Positions 8,870-17,065 of a stretch of 64,000 nt of DNA are shown piece after piece (the first letter of the stretch is position 1; every line of letters begins with the position of its first letter). The DNA is from Neorhizobium sp. UBA3556 (GTDB lineage Bacteria; Pseudomonadota; Alphaproteobacteria; Rhizobiales; Rhizobiaceae): the NCBI GenBank assembly GCA_002376235.1, contig DFNX01000002.1, forward strand, positions 27,421 to 91,420, read 5' to 3'. The notes beneath the pieces were generated by a model, which was given only the letters and a program-made list of their open reading frames with translations, did not search any database and had not been told where the DNA came from. Both the position numbers and the translations under genes were made by a program.

Positions 8870-10953
8870 GTAAGGGGCTACAGGCCTTCTATCTGTTCTT
8901 CTGCCTGTTGATCGCATTTGCAGTCTGGATGCTGGCGTACGGGGCGGGGCTTCAGCTCTTCTACGGTGACGGAAGGATCCTCGAGGCGACAATCACCTCA
9001 AACCCATTCGCGCCAATTCAGCAGTTCTGGGCCTATAGCTCCTCCCCTTCCCTTCAAAAAGTCGCGCTTGGCTCCGTAGTGCCCGCGCTGCTCGTATCAG
9101 GCCTCATTGCTTATCTTGGGCTCAAACCTACCAGCAATCCACTAGGGGATGCAGCCTTTCAGGATCTCGCAACCCTTCGGCGCGGGAAGTGGTTTGGCAG
9201 ACGAGGTCACATATTCGGCCGCATCGGGAGCAACGTCCTCCGCGCGTATGACGATCGCCACCACCTCATTATTGGCCCGACACGATCCGGTAAGGGCGCG
9301 GGCTACGTCATCCCCAACGCTCTCATGCACGAAGGCTCTATGATTGTCACGGATCTGAAGGGCGAGGTCTACAAGGCAACCGCCGGCTATCGGAAGCGCA
9401 ACGGCAGCCAGGTCTTCCTGTTCGCGCCGGGTTCCGAGACGACCAACAGCTATAATCCCTTGGATTTCGTTCGTCCGGAGCGAGGCAATCGCACGACTGA
9501 CATTCAAAACATCGCCAGCATTCTCGTACCGGAAAACACCGAATCCGAGAATTCAGTTTGGCAGGCCACAGCTCAACAGGTTCTCGCCGGCGCCATCAGC
9601 TATGTTCTCGAAAGCCCCTTCTACAAAGGGCGCAGGAACCTCGGCGAGATCAACTCCTTCTTCAACAGCGGGACCGATTTGCAGGCCTTGATGAAGTACA
9701 TCAAGGAGAAGGAGCCATACCTGTCGAAGTTCACGATGGAAAGCTTCAATTCCTACCTGTCTCTCTCGGATCGGGCCGCGGCCTCGGCACTGCTTGATAT
9801 CCAGAAGGCGATGAGGCCGTTCAAGAACGAACGCGTTGTGGCCGCAACGAACATGACCGACATGGACCTTCGATCCATGAAGCGTCGCCCCATCACAATC
9901 TACCTTGCCCCGAACATCACCGACATCACCCTTCTTAGGCCGCTGCTGACGCTATTTGTCCAACAGGTGATGGACATACTCACACTTGAGCATGATCCCA
10001 ACTCCGTACCGGTCTATTTTCTGCTGGATGAGTTTCGCCAACTGAAGCGCATGGACGAGATCATGACGAAGCTGCCCTATGTGGCCGGCTATAAGATCAA
10101 GCTCGCCTTCATCATCCAGGACCTGAAGAACCTGGATGAGATCTATGGTGAGACGTCCCGACATTCGCTCCTTGGCAACTGCGGCTATCAGCTAATCCTT
10201 GGAGCCAATGACCAGGCCACGGCAGAGTATGCTTCCCGCGCGCTTGGCAAGAGAACCATCCGATATCAGTCTGAATCGCGCACTATCGAGCTTATGGGCC
10301 TCCCGCGCCGAACAAAGGTCGAGCAAATTCGCGATCGGGACCTGATGATGCCGCAGGAAGTGCGCCAGATGCCCGAGAACAAGATGATCTTGCTGGTGGA
10401 GGGTCAGCGGCCAATCTTTGGAGACAAGCTGCGCTTCTTTAAGACGCAGCCCTTCAAGGAGGCGGAGGCCTATTCTCAGACGCACATACCGACCGTTCCA
10501 ACTGTCGATTACCTGCCACCTAAACCTGTTCCAGCGACCACGCCAGCCTATGCCAACGCAGGCCAGGAGCAGGCTGAACAAGCGGAAGCGATAAAGCCTG
10601 CGACTGAGGCGAAAGCGGAGGAGCCGCGCGCGCCTGTCCAGGAGGAGGCTCTGCAAGAGCCAGCGCCCTCCACCTCACCCGCTCGCGTCGTGAATCCATC
10701 CGCCTTGGCCAACAAGAAAGTCAGCGCCGGGGGCACTCCGGAACCTTCAAAGGCGGCTGTGCCCGCTCCCGAAAAGCGCACGACACCTGTCTCAGAGAAC
10801 GACATCGAAAAAGCGCACAATGATCGAGTTAGCCGCCTTAGGGAGGTCGTCGAACGGGAAGCCGAAGGCAAATCACCGCGCAAGAGGAAGAGCTTGGAAG
10901 AGCTATTCGCAGCGACCGTTCCTGATCCAATCATGGAACAGGCCGGCCGCTAA
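8866..10953 (+). CDS. virD4: VirD4/TraG-type coupling protein
   Basis: Inner-membrane ATPase that recruits the relaxase-DNA complex and protein substrates to the secretion channel; 695 aa. Two N-terminal membrane segments (about residues 8-30 and 65-85) are followed by the cytoplasmic ATPase domain with Walker A GPTRSGKGAGYV and Walker B VYFLLDEF. Beyond about residue 540 is a long Ala/Pro/Glu-rich, low-complexity tail not needed for the fold, which could serve substrate selection. Translationally coupled to virB11, so it belongs to the same operon. Confidence 0.96.
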   Translation: MSKGLQAFYLFFCLLIAFAVWMLAYGAGLQLFYGDGRILEATITSNPFAPIQQFWAYSSSPSLQKVALGSVVPALLVSGLIAYLGLKPTSNPLGDAAFQDLATLRRGKWFGRRGHIFGRIGSNVLRAYDDRHHLIIGPTRSGKGAGYVIPNALMHEGSMIVTDLKGEVYKATAGYRKRNGSQVFLFAPGSETTNSYNPLDFVRPERGNRTTDIQNIASILVPENTESENSVWQATAQQVLAGAISYVLESPFYKGRRNLGEINSFFNSGTDLQALMKYIKEKEPYLSKFTMESFNSYLSLSDRAAASALLDIQKAMRPFKNERVVAATNMTDMDLRSMKRRPITIYLAPNITDITLLRPLLTLFVQQVMDILTLEHDPNSVPVYFLLDEFRQLKRMDEIMTKLPYVAGYKIKLAFIIQDLKNLDEIYGETSRHSLLGNCGYQLILGANDQATAEYASRALGKRTIRYQSESRTIELMGLPRRTKVEQIRDRDLMMPQEVRQMPENKMILLVEGQRPIFGDKLRFFKTQPFKEAEAYSQTHIPTVPTVDYLPPKPVPATTPAYANAGQEQAEQAEAIKPATEAKAEEPRAPVQEEALQEPAPSTSPARVVNPSALANKKVSAGGTPEPSKAAVPAPEKRTTPVSENDIEKAHNDRVSRLREVVEREAEGKSPRKRKSLEELFAATVPDPIMEQAGR

Positions 10954-10960
10954 TTCAGGT

Positions 10961-11173
10961 TCAGAGGGGCCAGAAGCTCGCTGCGTACTGACCCGCCTCT
11001 GTTAGCCAAGCCACAGAAGCATGATACCAGCCGATCACGGTCCCGTAGACCTTAATCAAGATCGCGAGGATCCCAACGGAGACCATGCCCCACACCATCA
11101 TCTTGCCGACTATGTCGGCAGACTTGGGGTCGTTCACTTCCACCAGGTAGGTGTTCTGATTACCGTCCTGCAT
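10961..11173 (-). CDS. Small membrane protein downstream of relaxase
   Basis: A 70-aa protein beginning MQDGNQNTYLVEV, with one long hydrophobic segment (about residues 25-47, MMVWGMVSVGILAILIKVY) and a short aromatic C-terminus. It begins seven bases after the relaxase stop, so it is the last gene of the mobC-relaxase operon, and it converges on virD4. A longer in-frame reading back to 11320 would overlap the relaxase and is rejected. I recognise no family; a helper of the relaxosome or coupling complex at the membrane is a guess from location. Confidence 0.7.
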   Translation of the reverse strand: MQDGNQNTYLVEVNDPKSADIVGKMMVWGMVSVGILAILIKVYGTVIGWYHASVAWLTEAGQYAASFWPL

Positions 11174-11180
11174 TGGCACT

Positions 11181-13658
11181 TCAGCGGTCTCGGTCGTCCC
11201 GATTACGCTCCCTCTGTTCAATCTGTTCACGCTCCAACTCCTCGAGACGAGGAATGTGCTGTTGCGCGGGATCAGTCCGAGTGGTCTCGCCGCCTCTCTG
11301 GGCCGCTTCCCTATCTCCATTTACACTTTTCTGCTGCCTATGAGTAGCGTCCACCGTCTCAGCGAGCTGGTGAGTCTCACGCTCCGCTTGCCCGATCGGA
11401 CGTTCCTCTTCCAGATCCACCCTGAGATCGCGTTGGCGATCGTCAGCAGTATCCGCAATTATCGGCTGCTTGTTTGACTTGTTTTCGTCCCCACGCTCTT
11501 CATTGCGTTCGATGGTCTCGATCTCCGCGCGCAGTTCCGGATCCTCGTTGGCAACATCCCGGAGATAGCCGTTTCCGGAAGCGGCGAGTTGAGCTGCATG
11601 ATGAAGCGAAGCCTCAAGGCCCTTCTCATACTGCTCTCGGTTTTCGTCTCCGAGTTCGCCGGCTTCGATATGGGCGAGGCCGGAGCGATAGTGTTCCACA
11701 TTTGCCATCGCATCGTGACCAGCCTCAACGACAGCCTCTCCATGCTTGGCAACAGCCGCCTCCCACTGGAGGTTAGCATTCGTCTGCTCTTGCACCTCAG
11801 ATGCCGTTCTTTCCGGCGCGGCACCACCCTCTCTGGAGACGTCGCCAGCAGCGTTTCGTCCATCCTGCTCATCAAGTCCACGCTCCTTCATTTCGAGCAT
11901 CTGCCTGCGCAGATCGACGATCTCGCGAGCGAGGGAGAAAACTTCTTCGAAGCCTGACCGGTCCTCTGGACCGGCGCTGCGCTGAAGGTTGAACAGAGCC
12001 GTTTCAACCGTCTTTTCGTACGCTTCGAACTCTGGGCGTGTCTGCTCGCGCATGTCCTTTGCCTCCGACAACATGTCTCTGATTGCTAACATATTGGAGC
12101 GGTAATCACCGCCAAAATCCGCATGAATGACCGAACCAGCAGGCGATTGATCCACTTGGGCAAGGCCGTTTTCCAGATAGGAGCGATGCTGAGCGGCGTA
12201 GGCCGCAACCACTGTGTCGCCGGCGTTGACTGCAATCTTCTGCCAGGTCTCCTGCGCTTTTAGGATGTACTGGCGGCTCCTCTGGCTCGTCGCCACCACG
12301 CGTCGACCAGCTCGCTTTGCGTCATATCGCGCCTGTGCCGGATCGCTGGTGCCTACATGCTCGGTTCGACCGTCATGCCTGACGGCGCGAACCTGATTTC
12401 GCGTGAAGGCTGGCGGCGTAGCGAACTCGCGCCGATCGGTCATTTCCATATTGATGCCGTGGTCACGCGCCTTCTCGGCCATGACCTCACGCCATTGCCG
12501 GAAGGTGGCCGGAGTCGTCTCGATCCGGTCGCCCGATTCCGAACGCATGGTAACGATGGCATGGGCATGAACATGCGGCCGCTTGCCCCCCTCCCCTGCT
12601 TCTTTCGGATCGTTCTCCGGATCGTGCATAGCGAATACGTAGCGATGGCCCGCAAACTGCTCAGCCAGGAAGTCGCGAACAGCTCCTTCGAACGCAACAG
12701 CATCCGTACCAGCACGCGCCGACATGATCACGTGCATCACGTCACGGCTTTTGCGGCTGTGCAGCTCATCCCGCCATTCCTTTTGCACCAGGTCGCCCGC
12801 AGCCTTATCATCGGCAATCGAACGACCCCGATCGTCTCGGACGTCGTTCCGCTGCGCGATCAGGTCTCGCAACTTGGCAGCGCCGTATTCCACGCCGTTG
12901 CCATAGCCTGTGAACGAGAAAGCCGCAGGGGCCTCTTTCGCAACGGCGCTGGCGTTGAAACGCTCCTGAACGATGGCGGCCGCCTTCGCGTCCGCCGTCA
13001 GCCGCTCGCCTTGCCCACTGCGCAACACAACATAGCCCTCAACCTTCAGCGATCCATCGTTTTGGGTTTCGACAGAGTAAGCGTAGCGTCGATCACCAAA
13101 GCCACTGCTGAGAATGTCCCGCACCTGCTCATGCGGGTCCGAGCCGCCGGAAACGCTCACCTCGACTTTAAACGCGCCGATATCGCGGCTTTCGGTCCTG
13201 TTCTGGAAAAGGTGATCCCAATCGCCACGGAGACGCGCCAGTTCCTCACGGCCACGCAACGTCTCACCGTTCTCGTTCTCAACCTTCAGCTCCCCCCCTC
13301 TGGATACATAGTTGAGCATCGAGCCGACGCGGACGCCACCACCGTAGGAAGCCAGTTTGACCACGGCTGGCTGGCTCCCTTTGGCAACGCTCGCAAGACG
13401 AACATCCATTGATCGCATAGCACCCGAACCCGCAGCCATCGTCCTCGAAGGGGATGACACGTTGAGTGCCGAAGTCCTCACGCCTTCCCTAGATCCCGAG
13501 CCGCCTTTCGACATCCCAACCTGGTGCTGCAGATTCTTCAGTCTCTTCTCAAGCTCTTCCTCGACAGCGCTCCCACGGCCGCCAAGCGTCATTTCGTGCA
13601 ATAGCGCCGCGCGCCTTTGCTCCCATTCGCTTGTGAAAGTGCCGAAAAAGAACTCCAC
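11181..13658 (-). CDS. Relaxase, MOBP-like, with arginine-rich C-terminal tail
   Basis: Nicks oriT and pilots the transferred strand; 825 aa, GTG start four bases after mobC with a GAGGCGAGG ribosome site. The catalytic core centres on the metal-binding HxH motif in RPHVHAHAIVTM (about residues 358-369). A coiled, charged C-terminal half (about 500-825) follows. The last residues, QRERNRDDRDR, form a positively charged tail of the kind that acts as a VirD4-dependent secretion signal, and match the tail of the Fic protein encoded at 22097-23173. It is a large, rhizobial-type relaxase distinct from TraA and classical VirD2; MOBP is inferred from the HxH motif and the nearby nic sequence. Confidence 0.85.
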   Translation of the reverse strand: MEFFFGTFTSEWEQRRAALLHEMTLGGRGSAVEEELEKRLKNLQHQVGMSKGGSGSREGVRTSALNVSSPSRTMAAGSGAMRSMDVRLASVAKGSQPAVVKLASYGGGVRVGSMLNYVSRGGELKVENENGETLRGREELARLRGDWDHLFQNRTESRDIGAFKVEVSVSGGSDPHEQVRDILSSGFGDRRYAYSVETQNDGSLKVEGYVVLRSGQGERLTADAKAAAIVQERFNASAVAKEAPAAFSFTGYGNGVEYGAAKLRDLIAQRNDVRDDRGRSIADDKAAGDLVQKEWRDELHSRKSRDVMHVIMSARAGTDAVAFEGAVRDFLAEQFAGHRYVFAMHDPENDPKEAGEGGKRPHVHAHAIVTMRSESGDRIETTPATFRQWREVMAEKARDHGINMEMTDRREFATPPAFTRNQVRAVRHDGRTEHVGTSDPAQARYDAKRAGRRVVATSQRSRQYILKAQETWQKIAVNAGDTVVAAYAAQHRSYLENGLAQVDQSPAGSVIHADFGGDYRSNMLAIRDMLSEAKDMREQTRPEFEAYEKTVETALFNLQRSAGPEDRSGFEEVFSLAREIVDLRRQMLEMKERGLDEQDGRNAAGDVSREGGAAPERTASEVQEQTNANLQWEAAVAKHGEAVVEAGHDAMANVEHYRSGLAHIEAGELGDENREQYEKGLEASLHHAAQLAASGNGYLRDVANEDPELRAEIETIERNEERGDENKSNKQPIIADTADDRQRDLRVDLEEERPIGQAERETHQLAETVDATHRQQKSVNGDREAAQRGGETTRTDPAQQHIPRLEELEREQIEQRERNRDDRDR

Positions 13659-13661
13659 GGC

Positions 13662-14063
13662 CTACACCTCGCCTCGGCGCTCATGCCCCGCACGGCGCGA
13701 AAGTGTCCGCAGCTCACTCATCACAGCCGCCTGAATCCGCTGGACATTGCCAAGGTTGATGTCCAGCTCTGAGGGATGGACACCCTTCCCTGCATTCAGG
13801 GAGCGGGCGACCTGATTCAAATTGATGCCGATCATCCGCATGTCTTCGAGCAGCGCGGCCATGATCAACCTGTCTTCCGCAGTCAGAATGGGTCGAATGC
13901 CAGCACCTTCGAGGAGCAGCGAACGGAAAAAAGCAGAGACACTCATACCAGCCGACTTGGCCGCTTCTTCGATAGCCGAATGCTCTGCATCGCTGACGCG
14001 GACGTTGATGAGACGCCCCTTGCGTTGCTTGGCTGTCGGAACTTCGATCGTGTCTTCACTCAT
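13662..14063 (-). CDS. mobC: MobC-like relaxosome accessory protein
   Basis: DNA-binding accessory factor of 133 aa that helps the relaxase open oriT. The N-terminal half has a ribbon-helix-helix pattern (RLINVRVSDAEHSAIEEAA, then GMSVSAFFRSLLL). The C-terminal half carries the MobC signature EDMRMIGINLNQVARSLN. ATG at 14063; a TTG one codon earlier is possible. It is first in a three-gene transfer operon reading leftwards away from oriT, with the relaxase gene directly behind it. Confidence 0.88.
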   Translation of the reverse strand: MSEDTIEVPTAKQRKGRLINVRVSDAEHSAIEEAAKSAGMSVSAFFRSLLLEGAGIRPILTAEDRLIMAALLEDMRMIGINLNQVARSLNAGKGVHPSELDINLGNVQRIQAAVMSELRTLSRRAGHERRGEV

Positions 14064-14099
14064 CAATCAATTAAGCCTTCCCGGAGCCTTGCGACCATC

Positions 14100-14182
14100 A
14101 TCGTGGGCTTGTCCCACGATCGCAATGCAAAACGTAAAACATTTTTGCGTATCCTGCCACCCTTAACACCCACCCTTAACAC
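14100..14182 (+). other. oriT: Candidate origin of transfer (oriT) with MOBP-type nic motif
   Basis: Just outside mobC lie, in order: a perfect 8-bp inverted repeat ATCGTGGG/CCCACGAT (14100-14107, 14113-14120); a second inverted repeat GCAAAA/TTTTGC (14127-14132, 14143-14148); directly after it the nic-like TATCCTGCC (14150-14158); then a perfect 12-bp direct repeat CACCCTTAACAC at 14158-14169 and 14171-14182. RP4 and Ti-border nic sites share TATCCTG, cleaved after the G, predicting nicking between 14156 and 14157. By analogy the transferred strand starts at 14157 and runs rightwards on the plus strand. Confidence 0.82.
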
Positions 14183-14200
14183 ACCTAAGTTCTATTCCTA

Positions 14201-14446
14201 ACCCAACGCGCTGTTCTCCAATTACAATCTACATTCACCTCTCGACTGGCTCCGCTGCACTACGCACTCTTTCCGTTGAAACGCTCACCAGGGTTCACCG
14301 CCAAAACCGCTCTCGAAGGCCTTTGTCTGTCCCTCGTACTCGAGGTGACAAGGGACGCTTCGCTCTTCGCCCTTGGCACCCTCCGTGCGAGCGCCAAGTG
14401 AGCCCTCACGCGGCTCCGGGGTTCACCGCTCTACCTAGGCACTTAT
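14201..14446. other. Non-coding region between oriT and virC promoter
   Basis: No supported gene. The short motif GTTCACCGC occurs twice (around 14293-14301 and 14420-14428). Nothing else recognised. Confidence 0.4.
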
Positions 14447-14477
14447 TAAAACCACACGACTAACTCGTGTGGTTTTA
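14447..14477. terminator. Perfect 13-bp stem-loop upstream of virC1
   Basis: TAAAACCACACGA (14447-14459) and its exact complement (14465-14477) are separated by five bases. The stem begins and ends in A/T runs, so it could work as a bidirectional terminator insulating virC1 from oriT, or as a protein-binding site. Confidence 0.55.
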
Positions 14478-14513
14478 TAGATGTCCTAAAACGTGCATTC
14501 ACACGTATGTTTT

Positions 14514-14570
14514 GATCTTAACGTGCGTGTGTTCACATGTTAGGTTTGCTTCGATGTGAAGATCTTAACG
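14514..14570 (+). promoter_or_regulatory. Direct repeats upstream of virC1
   Basis: GATCTTAACG occurs at 14514-14523 and 14561-14570, with related ACGTGC/CACACGT blocks between them, about 80-130 bases ahead of the virC1 start. Likely an operator for the virC operon or a VirC1-type overdrive-like site; both are inference from position. Confidence 0.4.
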
Positions 14571-14647
14571 ACGATACTGATGTGCCGATTGAACCCACGT
14601 CGGATCGCTAGGGGGCGGGGGAACCGTTAGTCTGAGAGGATCGCGCA

Positions 14648-15352
14648 ATGACAATCTGCATATCGCTGGTAAGCGGCAAGGGTGGAGCAGGCAAGACAAC
14701 CGCCGTAATCCTGGTCGCTGGAGAATATGCGCTTCATGGTAAGCAAGTGCTCTTGGTCGATGCCGATGGCCGACAAAACCTCAATGAGTGGTGGTCCCGT
14801 TCCGAGGCGAAAGACAACAGGCCAGACGGCATTGAGCTTCGCACGGCGGTAACCAACCCATCACTTCAGCATATTCTGGAGAACGAAACCGCCGGGTTTG
14901 ACGTCGTGCTGATCGACTCGCCCGGTCAAGACACCGTGCTACGGGACACGATCATCGCCGGCTCGCAGATCGTTATGACGCCGATCCAGCCAAACCAAGA
15001 CGAGATCCTTGCTGCTGGCCAGGCAGCAATGGACGTGGCTGACGCCTGCGATCGTACCGGGCGAAACATTCCACATCTCAACTTCAGAACCCGGATTACT
15101 CTCCCGGGACGTTCACTGGAAGCTTACCGCCTGATCCGCCCCTTCATCGCAAACTTGCAGGAACAGGGATATGATTCATACCTCCTGGACACTGAGCTTT
15201 ATGAGCGAAACCCATACCGCGACATCAGACTTGGATATGGGACGCTGCAAATGCTGGACCTTAGCGACTCCGTCAAAAAGGCCCGGAGCGAGGTCATGGC
15301 CTTGATGCAAGAAATTAAACGTTTCCTGCCGAACGAACAAAAGAGGTCGTAA
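14648..15352 (+). CDS. virC1: VirC1-like ParA-family ATPase
   Basis: A 234-aa ParA/MinD-type ATPase with the deviant Walker A KGGAGKTT near residues 10-17, Walker A' VLLVDADG and an Asp motif DVVLIDSPG. It is too short for a repABC RepA and lacks its N-terminal HTH, matching VirC1, which brings the relaxosome to the transfer machinery at the cell pole. Its place next to oriT and ahead of a VirC2-like gene supports that role. The plasmid partition ATPase is the separate RepA at 19.5-20.7 kb. Confidence 0.82.
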   Translation: MTICISLVSGKGGAGKTTAVILVAGEYALHGKQVLLVDADGRQNLNEWWSRSEAKDNRPDGIELRTAVTNPSLQHILENETAGFDVVLIDSPGQDTVLRDTIIAGSQIVMTPIQPNQDEILAAGQAAMDVADACDRTGRNIPHLNFRTRITLPGRSLEAYRLIRPFIANLQEQGYDSYLLDTELYERNPYRDIRLGYGTLQMLDLSDSVKKARSEVMALMQEIKRFLPNEQKRS

Positions 15353-15353
15353 G

Positions 15354-15800
15354 ATGGCTAAAGGGACTTCCAGCATATCTGATTTTCCCGTTGCACCGCG
15401 ACGGTCCCGGGCAAATGTACCCAATCCAATGTCGCAGCCGGCTATAGACAACGAAGCAGAAAACGCGATCGCCAGCCATCAACCGGACGAGGTCGCTGTC
15501 GAAGAAGCTCCCGCTCAGATACCAGCCGTTCAGGTGCCCCCAAGATCAAGTTTGATTTTGCCCTCACCGGAGGCTCGCCGGGAGAGAGCGACTACCAAGT
15601 CGTTGGCGCGTGAGACGTCCAGAATACGACTGCAGGAGCTCAAGCAGAACAAGGCGCGCGAAAGCAAGCACTTCGTCAATTGCCCTCTTGATTACGACAC
15701 CAAGAAACGCTTGGAGCGCGCAGCCTCTGAAAACGACTTAAAAATGACGGTGATCGTCAAGGCCGCAATCGACCAGTTCCTGAAGGATAATGGTTATTGA
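15354..15800 (+). CDS. virC2: VirC2-like ribbon-helix-helix protein
   Basis: A 148-aa protein starting one base after virC1. The N-terminal 80 residues are disordered and Pro/Ala/Glu-rich; the C-terminal 50 residues have a ribbon-helix-helix pattern (HFVNCPLDYDTKKRLERAA, then DLKMTVIVKAAIDQFLKD). VirC2 has the same architecture and works with VirC1 at the T-DNA border. Assignment is from order, size and fold pattern; identity to Ti VirC2 cannot be measured here. Confidence 0.7.
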   Translation: MAKGTSSISDFPVAPRRSRANVPNPMSQPAIDNEAENAIASHQPDEVAVEEAPAQIPAVQVPPRSSLILPSPEARRERATTKSLARETSRIRLQELKQNKARESKHFVNCPLDYDTKKRLERAASENDLKMTVIVKAAIDQFLKDNGY

Positions 15801-16219
15801 TCCTCGACCTTCGATTTCTGGCCGGGGTGGCCGTGGGCACCACCCTTGGCTTCTTGATCAACCCTGAAGCAGCGGAGAAGGCAGGGATCGACATTCAGTC
15901 CATAAAGAGGACTATGCCTGTTATTGGTTCTTCTCCAGCCGAGCCGGTCAAACAAGCTGATTGGCCAACCAACGAACACGCGAAACGGGAGCTGTTCCGG
16001 TTTGCGATGTGGGACTTTGAGACATTTGGGCCGAAGTCTGAGATTTTGATCACAAGGTGCATCAGCATCGACCAGCTTTCATTGGCATGCGAAATGCGCG
16101 TGAAGCTGAGCTGGATCTCCGAAGAAAGAACGGTCGAAGGCGTTTTTCAATCCAGCGCCCACAGCTGGAACCTGATCGCTGCGAAAGCCGTGAACAGGAA
16201 TGCTCCCACTGGATCTTGA
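15797..16219 (+). CDS. Membrane-anchored hypothetical protein of the virC operon
   Basis: A 140-aa protein starting at TTG in a TTGA overlap with the virC2 stop. It opens with one hydrophobic segment (about residues 5-23, LRFLAGVAVGTTLGFLI), then a hydrophilic domain with several Trp and Cys residues. I recognise no family. Translational coupling to virC1-virC2 suggests a role in the same step, for instance membrane docking of the relaxosome. Confidence 0.6.
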   Translation: MILDLRFLAGVAVGTTLGFLINPEAAEKAGIDIQSIKRTMPVIGSSPAEPVKQADWPTNEHAKRELFRFAMWDFETFGPKSEILITRCISIDQLSLACEMRVKLSWISEERTVEGVFQSSAHSWNLIAAKAVNRNAPTGS

Positions 16220-16401
16220 GGTGATGGACAACGCGCCCTGAGTTGCGGATTTTATATCGAGGAGATCAGCATCCTGGCATTCATTCCCCCCACTTTTGTT
16301 AGGGCTTTGTAACTGGCGCGCAGGATGACAGTGCCTTAATGGCACGTTATGGTGCGTGATATCTGCCACAGGCGGATTTGGGGACTGAGGGAATACCGAC
16401 T

Positions 16402-17016
16402 GTGCGGAATCTATCCGACTATATCAAATCAAGGGAACTGGTTGAGACTACAGATCCAGATTTCCAGAGACCCTTGTACCGCAAGGAGGGATTCGACGGC
16501 ATAGTCAGCTTCGGCGAGATCGACGCAAAACTTTCCGCATTCCTACTCGACGAACGCGCGAAAACTGGTCTGACCCAGAGTGATTTCGCGACCCTGGCTG
16601 GTCTCGCTCGAGTGGTCTACAGCCGCTACGAACTGAACATTTCGCGACTGACCGTCTCTCGAATGATTCACCTTTCCGAGCTCCTTGGGTTCCTGCCGAT
16701 GCAGATGATTCATGCCGCAGCACCTCATCTGTACGGTAAAAATCCTGAAGAGGCCGATGATCGGGTTGAACTCTTCAGACTCATTCATGACCTCCCGCAT
16801 GACACCATACGCAGTTTGATCGGTATAGTTGGCCAACTGACGCCTAAGGATGTTCTTGAAGCTCGGCAAAAAGCGGAAGCGGAGGCCGAAGCACAAGCTG
16901 AGGCCGAACGCCAACGACTGACTAGAAAAGCGGCGAGAGTCAGCAGGAAAGGCCGTCCCCCTGGCCGGCCACCAGGTCGAAAATCATCCAAGGTCGATAC
17001 CCCGACAGACGATTGA
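16402..17016 (+). CDS. XRE-family regulator with basic AT-hook-like tail
   Basis: About 204 aa. A Cro/CI helix-turn-helix occupies about residues 35-95 (RAKTGLTQSDFATLAGLARVV). An Ala/Glu-rich helix follows, then a basic tail with KGRPPGRPPGRK, which resembles two AT-hook (RGRP-like) minor-groove binders. The GTG at 16402 has GAGGGA about ten bases upstream; a TTG at 16378 is the alternative. It is likely a regulator of transfer or replication because it sits between virC and repABC. It is clearly related to the protein at 51302-51790. Confidence 0.75.
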   Translation: MRNLSDYIKSRELVETTDPDFQRPLYRKEGFDGIVSFGEIDAKLSAFLLDERAKTGLTQSDFATLAGLARVVYSRYELNISRLTVSRMIHLSELLGFLPMQMIHAAAPHLYGKNPEEADDRVELFRLIHDLPHDTIRSLIGIVGQLTPKDVLEARQKAEAEAEAQAEAERQRLTRKAARVSRKGRPPGRPPGRKSSKVDTPTDD

Positions 17017-17065
17017 AGAACGGAAAGGGCCGTCAAGTGATGGCCATTTAGGAACGCGTCGTCCC

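Noticed and set aside
11174..11320. N-terminal extension of the small membrane protein
   Set aside because: Overlaps the relaxase in another frame; ATG 11173 directly follows the relaxase stop.
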